From positions 62,774,523 through 62,838,522 of the forward strand of contig CM055095.1 of the NCBI GenBank assembly GCA_029204225.1: a DNA stretch of 64,000 nt. Reading direction: 5' to 3'. The notes beneath the pieces were generated by a model. That model saw only the letters and a program-made list of their open reading frames with translations. It searched no databases and was not told the DNA's origin. Positions 23,207 through 37,374 of the stretch are shown in pieces (the first letter of the stretch is position 1; every line of letters starts with the position of its first letter). The position numbers and the translations under genes are program-made. This stretch comes from Diphasiastrum complanatum (Eukaryota; Streptophyta; Lycopodiopsida; Lycopodiales; Lycopodiaceae).

Positions 23207-24506
23207 GACTAAATCACTCTAGGAAAGCAGCAAATCTAATCCACAACCACACACAAAGGAGGGACGGGCAAGATCATGAATGCATCACTCAAGAAGCAAG
23301 CATGATCAAGGAGCTCAATGGATGCACCAAACTCCTGAAGGCTCTTCTCATTTCAGCATGGAGTAGATACAATACACAAAAAGCTCCTCTTCACAAAGAG
23401 GGAGTCTCTTAAATAAGCAAGAGAGCTCCTTAGGTGGCATCCTAGTGGAATTTCCACATTTCACAAACTACAAGTGGAATAATGCTCTCCACTAGGTCAC
23501 CATCAAAAGGTGGCTCACTCTACTTTCTTTAAGAGGGGTCTACTTACATTTATTACATTTGCCTAGAAATACTAGTTCCTACATGGCCATTCCATCTTCC
23601 GGGATTCACCATGAGGCTTACACAGTTCTAGCTTGTCATTACTAACTAGTATTCCTCGGCTCTCATACTCGGCTCTCAGTCTTCGTTCGTCTCGTCTCCT
23701 CATAGACCTCCTTTACTGCATTAATCCACAAAGCTGAAACAAGAATTAATCTACAACATTTTAGAAGTCCAAGAATCAAGAAACCAACCAGTCTTTTGAT
23801 CCTTGGACATCCCAAGAACATCAAGAACTAGAATGTTGGAGGATATGCAAGATTTATACCACATTTCTATCATATTTAGTTTACTTGGATGCTGGTTCCT
23901 ACATTAATCCACAAACAAGAAAAGAAGACCAATCCACTCTAGGAAAGCAGCAAATCTAATCCACAACCACACACAAAGGAGCGAAGGGCAAGATCATGAA
24001 TGCATCACTCAAGAAGCAAGCATGATCAAGGAGCTCAATGGATGCACCAAACTCATGAAGGCTCTTCTCATTTCAGCATGGAGTAGATACAATACACAAA
24101 AAGCTCCTCTTCACAAAGAGAGAGTCTCTTAAATAAGCAAGAGAGCTCCTTAGGTGGCATCCTAGTGTAATTTCCACATTTCACAAATTACAAGTGGAAT
24201 AATGCTCTTCACTAGAGGTCACCATCAAAAAGTGGCTCACTCTACTTTCTTTAAGAGGGGTCTACTTACATTTATTACATTTGCCTAGAAATACTAGTTC
24301 CTACATGGCCATTCCATCTTCCAGGATTCACCATAAGGCTTACACAGTTCTAGCTTGTCATTACTAACTAGTGGTCCTCGGCTCTCATACTCAGCTCTCA
24401 GTCTTCATTCGTCTTGTCTCCTCAAAGACCTTGTCAGTCTACAGTGAGAGGTGCTCTTGAGTTGCTCTGTCCGAGTATCTTGGGGATTCGTCTAAATCAA
24501 CTAACA
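23207..24506 (-). mobile_element. Tandemly duplicated LTR (family C)
   Basis: Two minus-strand copies of the LTR seen at 8814-9690 lie in direct tandem, offset by about 728 bp (23207-23711 and 23935-24440 match closely over ~505 bp). The right copy reaches the LTR terminus TGTTAG at 24506; the left copy lacks the first ~65 bp. No gag or pol lies beside them. Best read as a solo LTR with an internal tandem duplication, or the product of unequal recombination between LTRs. Confidence 0.65.
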
Positions 24507-24689
24507 AGGGTTCCACACACTGGAAATGAATGCCCATCTTATCAACCGGTACCAGACACCTCTTTGATTAATTGTGAAATATGTGATTTTTCGACGATCA
24601 ACTGATCCATCCACTTCGTTATTCAAACTTTGACGATATCAAGTCATATTTATTGAGTACAAAAATGTACATAATTGTAGTTCAAACAT

Positions 24690-25306
24690 TTATTATATTT
24701 AAATATAAGGATGCGATGTATAAATACATCTTCACCATGCATTCTCCGTAATGCTCTGCCAACAGAGCGAATGATATCAAGCATCCAAGTTATGACTCCA
24801 TTTTTGGCTGTAACATATTCAGTGTTGTCCAAGCTTTCTTTGCAATATAGAAGCAACACCTTCTATCATCTGTGTTTAACGTAGATGTATGGTGTTGTGA
24901 TTTGATTACAACCTTACTGCTTGTTCACGCTTGTTCACTCACAGATCGGATCACAGATGTCAACGACTCTTGAGTATTTGATTAGACGATGGCTGTCTTT
25001 GACGCATGAGAAACTTGTATCATCATATTGCATTATCACTTCTTTACATTCTGAACTGAACTTCATACTGAAAACCAATTTAAGTAATACCACACATCAT
25101 CTAATCTCTTCGGTGGTCTGTACTCATGCTTGTTTGAGTATGAATTACTTTTAAGATCCTGTTGGTGAGAACGCTTGAGCTGTGACTATATTTTTGCATT
25201 CACATTCTTTTAGACTATTCTTGCTTGTAGCAGCCCATATTAGTGGGAGAGTTGTTCCGCAACTATTTTCTTCTCTCTTTCTCCGTTCGTGTTATCCATT
25301 CTAACA
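24690..25306 (+). mobile_element. Copia 5' LTR (family D, copy 1)
   Basis: Ends in CTAACA at 25306, three bases before a primer binding site. The same ~600 bp recurs at about 28350-28965 with many substitutions, which defines the unit; shared blocks include CTCTTCGGTGG and CTGTCTTTGACGC. The left border is approximate. Confidence 0.6.
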
Positions 25307-25309
25307 TAT

Positions 25310-25321
25310 TGGTATCAGAGC
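25310..25321 (+). promoter_or_regulatory. Retrotransposon primer binding site
   Basis: TGGTATCAGAGC is complementary to the 3' end of plant initiator methionine tRNA, the usual primer for Copia reverse transcription. It lies three bases after the LTR end. Confidence 0.9.
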
Positions 25322-25377
25322 ATAGCTAAGTAAACCGAGATATTGTTCCATTCTATTACTATCAATATGTCTCTTAT

Positions 25378-26999
<1,622 letters not shown>

Positions 27000-27540
27000 C
27001 CCATTCTACGTAAAATTTCTTGTAATTTTGCATAATTGTTTGATTCCTTGATCTGCAGGAAATGGCAAGTCCTTTGCGATTCTATAGGCTATTAGAAGTA
27101 AAATACATCCGCACATTTGATGGATCCTCATTAAAAACATAATTAGGTAGGAATTATACTCCCCGCTTAATGACAATTCTTGTACATTAATACATTTCGG
27201 CTGGAGTAGTTCTTGTCCTAGTAGATCTTCTTGGAATGACATACTCAAATTGTTGGGGTAGCTTGACAAGCTGTCTTTGGTCATTTTTTTTTTCTGATTC
27301 ACTCTTGTTTAATGTGAATGCTTGAAGCCTCTATATCAACCAAATTTGAAGGTTTTGTTGAAATCTTTTCTTTACCTTTGAGGTTCAAAAATTGGTCTAC
27401 AAGGAAGATGACGTTCTTGCTCATAAAAATGTTTCCTACAACAGAGTTATAGAGTTGATAAGTTTATTAAAAGTTGAATAACCAACAAATAGTTTTGATG
27501 CTAGAGTTACTTGTTGGAAATTAAGCCCACAGTTGTCTCC
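27000..27540 (-). pseudogene. Copia integrase/RT linker relic (family E, distal part)
   Basis: Minus-strand translation gives typical post-integrase Copia text: KLFVGYSTF near 27490, then NSVVGNIFMSKNVIF near 27420, matching the family's LFVGYS and ISRDVIF blocks. Further on comes RRSTRTRTTPAEM near 27215, matching the RRS-TR linker before RT. Stops and frameshifts are frequent. It follows on from the integrase end at 28985, so both are probably one element split by an insertion. Confidence 0.55.
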
Positions 27541-28349
27541 TTGGTGAATGACTGATTTCTATTTCATGATTCTTCCTGCATGTTTATTGATCATTGATCT
27601 AGGGTCAGGTGAAACCAACTTTGGTTCTACATCTACTCATCAGATACTTGCAGGAATATTAACTTAGACATCCAAACTATTTGAAGAACATCTGCAACGG
27701 GCTTCCAATTGATCTCTAGCAAAAGGTACCCAATCCTATCATAAATTCAAGTTCAGATGTTAAGTTTAATAACTTGAAGTCATTGAAGACTTGGCCATCT
27801 TCAAGGACTTCCACAAACTTACATTTTAGATCCAGTCTGCAGAAATACATATTTTTCAACAGTCTGCAGAAACACACTAAGTGTCGCACTGTTCACATTT
27901 TTCACACTTTCCCGAAAAATGCGACACTTACCTTCGACTTCTTCCGTTCAATTATTTCGAAGAATTCCACTTTTGCACAGTTCAAAAGTTTAACTATTTT
28001 TAACACCTTCGGCTTTTTCACAAAATGCGAAGAGAGAGAAAATTCTCGAAGGTCATCTACTTTTCAGAGTTAAACTGTTTTAGGGCACCTTCGTCTTTTT
28101 TTCACAAAAACCCGACGAGAGAGAGAGAAAAAGCAAAGGTCGTCTAAAATGAACGAGGAACATTCCCAGCCACTTCCCAAAATTTGCGAAGTGAGAGAAA
28201 ACCACTTCACGTAAAATGCGAAGTGAGAGATTTTGCGATGTCCTCGTCCGCGTCAACGATTCTGATTTGTCGACCGTATACACTATGTACAGTTGTCACA
28301 GAAGCCATATACTTCCAAGTACAATCGGCTTACCTAATTAGGTGACAAC
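27541..28349. repeat. Non-coding stretch with short GAGAGA-type repeats
   Basis: No gene seen. Between 28020 and 28235 a word like TGCGAAG(T/A)GAGAGA occurs about four times, and one pair (GAAGTG ... CACTTC) can form a hairpin. A CAGTCTGCAGAAA word is repeated near 27832 and 27860. Part of the ~1.4 kb block that splits the family E Copia relic. Confidence 0.4.
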
Positions 28350-28965
28350 CATTTATTGTAGTTAATACACAGATAAAATCTATAAATGGATCATCCAAGC
28401 ACAGATTCTTGGTTGCTCCGTCCATGAGACACATTATTTGAGCCTCCCAATTACGCTGTCATTTTTGGTTGTAATTGCTATTTGTATTGTGCTCCAGTGT
28501 AATATAGCAGTAGCTTGTTTTTATCTATGTACTACATAGATGAATGCATGTTGTGATTGAATGCACTTTCATTGTTGTTTGATCGCGCTTGTACACTCAC
28601 CCTGATCAGAACATGGACGTCTACGACTCCTCAATTTCTGATAAGACAATGACTGTCTTTGACGCCTGAGGAACTCGCGATATCATAGTGCTCTTCCATT
28701 TATTTCAAAACTATACTTCACGTTGAATATGATTTCAGTAGTACCACACAAAAACCATCTCCAATCTCTTCGGTGGACTGTACTCTTGGTTTAAGAGTAT
28801 GAATTAATTTTTAAGATCATGTTGGGCAATCAAAACGCATAAAGCTGTGATTATCTTTAGCATAAGCTGTCTATTAGATTGTTTTTGCACCTAGCAGCCG
28901 ATTAGAACGGGAGAGCTGTTTTGCAATATTCCTGCTCTCTTCTCCGTTCTCGTTCTTCCTATCTC
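28350..28965 (+). mobile_element. LTR (family D, copy 2), solo
   Basis: Homologous along its length to 24690-25306 in the same orientation, but clearly diverged, and without a primer binding site after it. It sits between two collinear pieces of a minus-strand Copia, so it is likely a later insertion. Borders are approximate. Confidence 0.5.
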
Positions 28966-28984
28966 GCTTGTCCCATCATTACTA

Positions 28985-30255
28985 GCTTCTTTCTCAGCTC
29001 AACCAAAAACTTTAAGACTCTTGAAAAACGGTTTATGTTTGGTCCAAACCTTATTGGGTGTCTGATTATTCTATTTTTCCTTTATGCTATACCATTTGAT
29101 TGTGGGGAGTAGCTTGTTGATAATACCATTGCTTTGATAATAGTCTTTGAACTCATTGGAGATATACTCTCCCCCACCATCTAATTGAAGAAGCTTCAAC
29201 TTCCAAGTCCAGTTTGTGTCGACCTCTGCTATGAATATTTTGAAAAACTTGAAAGCTTATAGTTTTGTTCCAAGGAATAAACTACACACCTTCTAGAATA
29301 ATCATCTGTGAAAGCACTTTGCTCCCCCTTATAAGGATGGCGTATCCATTGGACTTGAAATTTCACTACGTACAATGTCAAGTACGCGTTCAGAATTCTG
29401 TACATGATCAGACTTAAATGGTTTTCTAACATGATTCCCTACAATACAACTTTTACAAATATGATGATTAGCATTGTTAGAAAAGTCTAAATCATGTACT
29501 AGATTTTGCTTTGACATTTGCACAATACTATTGTAGTTAATGTGACCCAGTCTATACAAAGTTAGTCTTTAAGTATTGAGGTGGTAGTGTTCAAAGCTTT
29601 TACATCAGAAAAGTAGATTTTACTCAACTTAGATAACCTTGCATCTTTTCGAGTGCAAGGACCTTCAAAGAACTATCAAGTATTTTGCAACAATTAAAAT
29701 CAAACTCTATTTTATGTCCTAATTTTGCTATCCTACTAATAGACAAAAGATTATTTTGCTTACCAAGAATGTAAAGTACATTAGGGATGGACTTTACTTC
29801 TCCATTGTGGAAATGGAGCTTTATTGTACCTTGACCAACAATTTGATGAGTGTTGTTATCACCTAGATGGACAAACTTGTTGGTGCCATTTGGTTGGTAT
29901 TGCCGGGACCACTCCTTATGATATGTCATATGTTGTGTGGCTCTCGAGTCTAGGTACCAAGAGTTCTCTTCGTCCGATTTTGTGATGAAGGCTGAAATAA
30001 ATATGGTCATCTTCGATCTTCAATGCTTGTGTTGTCTGTACAATTTTCAGTTGATGTTGATCACCAACCTTCTACTATTGCCACTTCTTGAATTTCAGGA
30101 TTTTGCAATCTTCAATATTGTGGTTGGTCCTCTTGCAGTACTTGCAGAACATCTTGGCCTTGGAAGATGAGGGCTGCTCCTTCACTTGCTAGTTTTGATG
30201 GTTTTTTTGATGAGTCTTCTTCTTCTTGTGCTTCTTGAAGCCCTTCTTAGAAAAC
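28985..30255 (-). pseudogene. Copia gag end-protease-integrase (family E)
   Basis: Reading from high to low coordinates on the minus strand: a Lys-rich gag end with zinc knuckle CKYCKRTNHNIEDC (CX2CX4HX4C) near 30150; protease WYLDSRATQHMT at about 29950, where the active-site Gly is replaced (DSG to DSR); SISRIAKLGHKIEF; integrase finger (YRLGHINYNSIVQ ... CKSCIVGNH); core with the first Asp lost (VRSEI instead of the usual HSDI); DGGGEYISNEF near 29170; and WTKHKPFFKSLKVFG near 29020. Multiple stops and frameshifts. The zinc knuckle resembles that of family D, suggesting relatedness. Confidence 0.8.
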
Positions 30256-31780
30256 AGGGCTTGGTTCTCTGAGTTGGTAATGGTTGCACATGATGTTTAT
30301 CTTGATATTGTCCTAATGCAACAAAAGGCTCAAAGATATTGTAGTGCAAACGTAACGAATTTGCTTGGAAGATTCCTTCACATTTATAAAGATGTTTAAA
30401 TCTTGCAAAGGATACTCTTCCTCAAGAAATCATAAGTTTGACTGAGTTCATGATTACAATGTTTCCCATGAAATAATTTATGAACTTTGAGAGTGACCCG
30501 ATCTTGTTTTTTTTTTGCATATTATGAGATTAATAATGATGACTATTTTGCCTGGTTTTTGAACATATTAAAAAGCAGAATATGCATCTATTTTTCCAGT
30601 GATTTTGTGGTGCCCATTCCAGCCTGAGCTTCATGCGTCAGCAGGTGTCAATCTGCCACGTGGCAGTTTTTGACTAGTCAAAAAGTCAAAATGCTCATTA
30701 TGTTCATAATGTACATGTGGAAAATGTTAAGGCGCCGAGCACAAGCCATTATGCCCGGTTCGGCTTTTAAAAAAATTTAGGCTGCAGAATGGCCAGCGGC
30801 CCATTCCATACATAAAAGTATTGCATTAACTTTGTTCAAAACATTTCTTGCTAGGAATGCTTGAATTCTAGTTCTCCTATACCGGAAGGAAGAAATATCA
30901 TTCCCCGCAGCAGCAAGTCAATCATGATTTTGAGAGATTTTCAGCATAATATTCACGAGTCTGAGCTCATCCGATCTCAGGTGATTACTTTCTGGAAACC
31001 GCAACCAACGTACTGATCACTTTTTGAGTCTAGGTTTGTATGAGGTACGCATGAATCAGGAGTCAGGACTACTGTAGTGTGTTGCTGGGTTACTTGTAAA
31101 GAGCATACCATCCATTACCGGAAGGAAGGTCATCCAGTTTCATACATTGGTGAAAAAGCTGGCAGATTTGTTTAACTTCATTTCACCTTCATACATTATG
31201 TAACAATCAATTATGGCTTGTATCTACTATCATGTAACAGTTTGAATTTGATGAGATAGAGAGTTTTTATATTTAGGCTGGTGACTGCTGAAAGATGGTT
31301 CATCCATTTAATAACTTATTCCACTCATCACATGTAAATTGCAGTAAGCCAAAGTGCATGTGTACCATGTGTTCTTGGTCTGACTTCGTATCCACAATCT
31401 GAAGGAAAACGTATTTCACTCGAAAAACTCATTTTACAATCTAAGGGGAGTTGATAGTTAAAATCATCGTGCAACTAATCTTCCTACTTTGTTATGGTTA
31501 TGAATGGAATGCTTTTTCTACACAATGGCTCTGACACGCATTTTTTTAGTTTTTAGATTTCTTGTCGATCGACCTTTCCTAGCGTTCGTTTATATCGTTA
31601 TGTGTTTGTCAAATGCCACAGTATCTCTTTATAGTTTGGATCTTCTTGAAAGGAGCTGCTACAATTAACCTCCTACAGTCAGCTCTCTGCTTTGACGGAT
31701 TTTTGTAAGCTGCTGAAATTGACTTGTGGCTGACGAAGCCACCATTTTGCAATCGAATGAAATGAATTTGTTTTTATCGT
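30256..31780. other. Intergenic, 3' side of the CC1-like gene
   Basis: No coding frame with recognisable motifs. It holds a cluster of palindromes at 30653-30711, listed separately. Confidence 0.5.
30653..30711. promoter_or_regulatory. Three adjacent palindromes (G-box and paired W-box cores)
   Basis: CTGCCACGTGGCAG (30653-30666) is a perfect 14-bp palindrome around a CACGTG G-box. It touches TTTTTGACTAGTCAAAAA (30667-30684), a perfect 18-bp palindrome containing two inverted TTGAC W-box cores. A third, CATTATGTTCATAATG (30696-30711), follows. The pattern could bind dimeric bZIP/bHLH and WRKY factors, but no gene start is seen nearby. Confidence 0.5.
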
Positions 31781-33387
31781 TCATGAGCAGGGGAAACAAT
31801 CACTACTGATTACATGTAGATTTCCGAGATTTAGTACAATATCACAGTGGATTGTTTCCGTGAAATGCCTTGTCAAAAACTGTCCAACAAGATTAACATG
31901 TGAGTCAATGGATCCTGTCAGGGTAAGTCTGACAGTGCTTTGATCTTCACGAAGTGCCTCCAGAATCGGGCCTGCTCCATAAAGTGGTATCAAAACGCTT
32001 TTAACTCTAACCCGAAGAGGTCGTCCTGCTTTTGCATCAGTGAGAAATTCAGGAACCTGCATGCGATCAGCGTGCTACACGTAATAAGTACAAGTCTGAC
32101 TATATGATTTTTAAGCCTTACTTATATATTCTCAGAAACATGTGCATGCCATTGTCTCCTCATCTGCTCAGAGAAAACATAGCATAAATGCGTAACAAAC
32201 CAAATAGAATGCACTTTGTTGGTATTGAAACATTGCGCCCGAGTTCGCTCACTGTAGACCACTGACTCGTTGCTTCATTTATCTATGACTGGCTTGACTA
32301 GGAAATAGATGGTTGCTATGTACAAGTGACAATTTTGTAGATTGAATAACAGGTATTACAGCTTGCAAGAAATGTACATGCTACAAATGTACAACCAAGA
32401 GAGATTGCCACCTGTAAGAAAGCCATGAACGTGTGATTTTGTTTTAGAGTGTAAAAGGTGTAATTAGAGAGTGAAAGCATGGATAAGCATGGATATTGCA
32501 GAAGCAATTCAGCCAGCAAGTTGTAAAGATTTTGTGAAAAGGTGAGCTATTTATTTACCCGGCCACTAGCAATAGGAACTCCCAAATAGGAGAGCTGTAA
32601 GTTGATGGGGCTGGAAAACATTTTGAAGTATTTGGAAGGGTTTCTGAAGGTCATGTCTACTCTTGACTCGAGATTGATAACTTCTGTCGGGACACCAGTT
32701 GCATCACTTCCTGCACCTATTCCAAGCCTTTGGAACTCCATACCCTACAAGGATGCATTTGTCGAGAGATTATGTTCTTTCTGAAAAAATAGTAAGAAAT
32801 TAAGCTAAAAACTATTTCTTGATTCCAGAGCTGTTCAACTTCAGTACCTGCAAGGTGACTTCGGGTGCATGTGGTCGACGAACAATCCAAACAATGAACG
32901 CAGCACAAAGCATCAGGGTCATCATAACCGTGAAACACAACCAGCACCAACATATCCACTGCCTACGAATCTCTAGGTGTCGCGTTTTAGTTTCTGGAGG
33001 CACTACGGACTCTTCATCTACACTTGTCCACTTGTAGTTTGCTTTCTTTTTTGCATGTGATGAGCTATCTGGTTGAGGCAACACCCTCTTTGGTCCAAGC
33101 TTAGAAAGAACGGATCCTGTAATTGATTCACCAGGTGCGGCGGCCGAGTAATAAAGTCTGTAAAGCGGAGAAGAAGGAGCACTAGAATAGGGAGTTGGAC
33201 GCCCTGACTGCTTTTCCTGATCTATGTTCGACGTGGAGTCTGAGCTCACTCTTGAAGGACTTTGAACATAGTAAGAAGTATGATGAAGATGGTAAAAAGG
33301 AGAGGCGGTTGTGATTGCAGACGAGCTGTTAAAAGAACTGGAGGATTCTAGTGGTGGATAGCCAAAGTTTTGCTGTCTTGTAGCCAT
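31781..33387 (-). CDS. LEA-2 domain membrane protein, Companion of Cellulose synthase (CC1)-like
   Basis: Three minus-strand exons, 33387-32848, 32744-32559 and 32056-31781, join in phase 0 to 333 residues. Introns have GT..AG borders (CAG|GTACTG ... TTGTAG|GG; CGG|GTAAAT ... ATGCAG|GT). The N-terminal 140 residues are Ser/Pro/Tyr-rich with YYVQSPSR at 39-46, a motif shared with Arabidopsis CC1/CC2, whose cytosolic tails bind microtubules. One membrane span lies at about 144-169, after basic RR and before RRPHAP. The rest is an LEA-2-like beta domain (MTFRNPSKYFKMF, SSPINLQLSYLGVPI, VLIPLYGAG), expected in the apoplast. In that family the protein links the cellulose synthase complex to cortical microtubules; here this is inferred. 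A general NDR1/HIN1-like protein is the alternative. Confidence 0.85.
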
Positions 33388-34030
33388 CCTCCATATATAC
33401 TATTGCCAAATCACAAGAATATTTATCCCCTCAAACTATACAATATACAGAGAGCTCGTAGCCATGATCGACGTCATAAGTTCCCAGCTTCATTGACACC
33501 ACTAGGTGCGCCGGTTCCATTCGGTCATAAGGTATCACTTCGCTTCAGACCAGAATTATACATGAAAATTGTTGTTTCAAGAACTGGAAATCAGAAATTC
33601 CAGCCAGATTCGTTTCAGACGAGAATAAAATATAAGAAATCCTGTTTCAAGAATAGAAATCAAAGGTTCCAGCCAGATTTATTAAAGGAAAACATCCAAC
33701 AATCTCAAAGGAGGCTGAGACTGAGGTAATGAATGAAGAATATGTGAATTGGCTGAAGGAAAACTATGAAACCAAGATCAATGTTAAGTTTAAGTCAAGA
33801 AAATCAAATCAAAGCAAAATTCAACTTACTGAATCAGCTGTTTGTAATTATAGCAAAATCCAACGCAGCTGTTTGACAAGATGAAGGCAAGGCAAGGAGG
33901 AGGGCCAACGCGAGGAGATCTGTTGGAGCAATCGCGGAAGAAGAGAGAGAAGAGGAGAGAGCGCCAACGATCGTTATTTACCGGTCTCCTCCGTTTTTTT
34001 CTTGCTCGTTCTTGACTGACGGACAGACGG
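33388..34030 (-). promoter_or_regulatory. Upstream region and probable 5' UTR intron of the CC1-like gene
   Basis: On the minus strand a strong donor GTAAGT sits at about 33833, and AG acceptors occur just before the ATG (33387), so a leader intron is plausible. A GA-rich stretch lies near 33930-33970, as in many plant 5' leaders. No clear TATA box was identified. Confidence 0.35.
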
Positions 34031-37000
34031 TTATTTGCTGGCGGCAGGAAACCTTATCTAATAGGGACCCCAGTGGCCATGCCTCAATTTTCTCTTTTCC
34101 CATTACCACTTGTTTTGGTTTTCTTCCCATTTCTTGGCCTACTTGTTTTTGGCCCTACCATACATGGCAAGGATTGACTTGGACATAAACTTCTGTATTC
34201 AGAATCATTATATATGACTTGAGAATCTAGAAAATTGTGATCGACGAATCATAATTTAGATGCTAAGTATTTATGCTTGACAAATCATAAAACACCCATC
34301 GGGAGTCCAGGAAGTTTTCTTGCTGCTGACGTGTCCTTCCCAGGTCGGCGGGAGTGGGACCTCTTTTTTTTAGTTTATTTATTGTGTATGTATAGCATTT
34401 ATTTGGATTTTTTTTTCCAAGAGCTCGATGGAAAAGGCAAAAAGGTGACCATTGTTGTTGTTGTTGTCTTCTCTTTGTTGGAGGAAGAGGAGGATGTTCT
34501 TGTGTGCAATAGGAAGCGCAATGCTGATTGTTCTTGCTCTTTGCTCATTGCTCGTTGGCATGTGGCATAGGATGTGGAGTGTAGAATGAGGTGGAGTGTA
34601 TCAAATGGTGTGCAAAGCAACAGGTGGAGCTCTGCATGTCTGTGTGGAGGCTACTTGGCAACCATGCATGGAATTTGCATTTTGAGTGTTTGGCTTTTGC
34701 ATGTCAGTTGTGAATATGGAGGCAAGCATGGGAGATTGTTAAGGTTTTTTCTCATCTCTTCTTTAGCTTGTTTTGGCAATCTTCAATGTTTGGAGGTGTT
34801 CTGGACAATCATGGAGGACTTATATATATATATTTAGGTATGTTTTTTGTTGCATTTCAAAGGATGCCATAAGGGGTGGTGCTTTTAGGTAGATTCATCA
34901 TATAAAGTCTGATGACAAATGAAACTCCAAAAATTATAACATGCACATCATTCATCATGTACAATCGTTTTACTTGAGATTAGTTTGCTAGCTTGACAGA
35001 AAATGTTGTTGGCTTCATATTGATAAGAGGCCATTCCTTAATTTTGTTTCAAGTATGAATTCATGACCGATTCACCATCAACTATTGCATATTTCTAAGG
35101 AGAAGCTTCATGCACAATTGTCAAAGCAAGATGTTCCATGTCATTTTCCTAGTTAGAAATTGTGTTATGAACTTTTTAGCTATTTTCTAGACCAACACTA
35201 CAAGTTGGTTCCTTCCTCCAAATTTGATATATGCTCAGCCTTTCTAATACCTCTGATGTTACATCTAAGTCATTCACAATACAAGATTTTTCTTAAGTAA
35301 AACACCTAAAGGTAACTAGATTTGGCTCTATAATTAAACTCCTCAAGGGCAGATGTACAATTCTTTTTCACTTCCTTGCTCTTGAAAGTAACATCACTAT
35401 ATATCTTATTCAAGGTAGCTAAATCGTGTTCTTTTAGAAACTCCAATAACTTCTTGATAATTTGTTGTTATTGAAAAGAACTGGATACACCTGGTTTATG
35501 GCTTTAATCCAAGTCTCAAAATACAGCTAATAATGGCTTATGTATGCATTTTTATCATCTAGCCATTTTAGTTACTTGCTGGAAACACTCTCAAATCATC
35601 TCTTACAATGATTGGACCATTCTCAAATCACGTCTTACAATGATTGGAACATTTTGATACACCTCTTGCTCCTATTGGTCCCCATGGTCAAATAACATTA
35701 TGAGGTGCATAAATCTCTCTCTATCATCATGCCAAGTGTAAGCAACCTACACTAACTCAAGCTAATTTAAATCATAATTTGCTCCAAATTTAACCACTAG
35801 CATATTCACAAGTGTACATGGAAATTTATGAGGCCTAACACCCTAAAAGTCAAGATCCTAGATGGATATCTTTTACATTTTGTACACTATTGATCTAGCA
35901 TTATAGGAGGTCAAATAATCATTATATGGTTGTTGCATAATTTGTAGCTCTAGTATAATGGCCAATCTTGGTGGTGGTGTTGGTAATGTTTGATGTTGTT
36001 CATTAGTATTCTATGGATGTGCATCATGTTTTTTATAACCTCATGCTACTTGGTTCTTTAGGTTAAAACTACAATTTGATTTATCATGATTGTTCGTGTT
36101 GCATAACTAGATTAACTTGTTTGCATGCTCCATATGTTGTCTCATTTGTTGCACATATGATTCTCCACACAATAAGTACATCACACATTTTTAATTTGTG
36201 GATTGTTAGCTAATGATTCTTAGTTAGTAGCTTCATGCTTTCTTGATTTTGAAGATGAGATTTTTTTAAAGTAGTGAGAATAGGATCTCCACCAACCTTC
36301 AAATCCCTTACCATAAAATTTAGAAAAGTGTGGGATCTCCTAAGAGATCAAACATAGATTGAAATCCAAGATCTATCTCACAAATCTAAGGCAAGAGCAC
36401 AATGAAACATGCAAATATCATCCATAAAAGTACATTCACACGTGTGGGAATCATGAGAAGAAAAAACTAAGTCTCATAAGCCTTCTCGAGTAGAGAACCA
36501 AGTTCAAAAACTTGAGTAGAGAGAGAAAGCCTAAAAAGCTCTAAATGTAGGAGATCTCACTAACTCCAAAAAAAAATCCGTAGAATTGATCTAAGACACA
36601 TATAAGTAGCACTAGAGGTCAAGGGGAGTGAAACATGATTGGAACCCTTCTTTTTCTTGGTGACATATTGACCCTGAAACTTGATTGGACCAATTTGGTG
36701 GATTTCTAGCTTTTGATTGGTCACTAGCTCTCATGCCAAGACATAGGAAAGTGTCACACATCCAACCTCATCATGACAAATGTAACAAGCCTAACCTATC
36801 TCAAGTCACATCACACTCTACTTTTGGCCTAATCATGACTTTACATGTGTACTTGCTCAAATTGCCTCTAATGCCAAAAATGGCCTAATCAACTAACTAC
36901 TAACACACATTGGATTGATGTCTACTAAATTTCAAGTACCACTAACTCAACATAGATCTAACATGTTTATGTCTACTTTTACATGTGGGAACATGCTCCA

Positions 37001-37370
37001 CACGTGTGAGATTTCCATATGTACAAAAATATGTAACATTAGAGGAATTCCAAGGCCCAAAAGGTCTGTCTAAGAAATGCCACATAAGAGAGAGAAAACT
37101 GTCGGATTTTAAAACTCCAACCGAGTTTTTGGTTTGCCCGCACAACTCCGATGACTTGACCTCACTATAAGCATGTGTAGTTAATTGGAAGTTGGGTAGC
37201 CGCAATGTGTGGGGTCCATACTTCAAGGTTTTATTTTTTACCATTAACGAACATGACTTCTCGTGTAAATGCAAAGTGTGTTGCACATCACAGTTTCTTT
37301 CCATCTACTGATAGCGTTCACATCAAAGGAAAACAGTTTTATCAATCTGAATATCATGGAAAAAAAACTT
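34031..37370. other. Intergenic with faint retroelement traces
   Basis: No intact gene. A 34-bp imperfect tandem repeat lies near 35590-35655 (TCTCAAATCA ... CTTACAATGATTGGA twice). Near 36384 the word TCTAAGGCAAGAGCACAATG matches LTR family A, and the following 200 bp have a similar GTAGAGAGAGAAA composition, so an old LTR of that kind may lie at about 36340-36600. Confidence 0.4.
35310..35545 (-). pseudogene. Short coding-like relic, unidentified
   Basis: The minus strand has a coherent open stretch (YFETWIKAINQVYP, then after a frameshift KKLLEFLKEHDLATLNKIY and KEVKKNCTSALEEF) ending in a stop near 35315. The amphipathic composition looks protein-like, but I do not recognise it. It could be a decayed retrotransposon or host fragment, or chance. 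Confidence 0.2.
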
Positions 37371-37374
37371 TGAA

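Noticed and set aside
23207-24506. CRISPR-like or satellite array
   Set aside because: Only two long copies of an LTR, no short regular spacers; the genome is eukaryotic.
31781-33387. Plain NDR1/HIN1-like assignment
   Set aside because: The YYVQSPSR motif, long Ser/Pro-rich tail and three-exon layout fit the CC1-like group better, though both share the LEA-2 fold.
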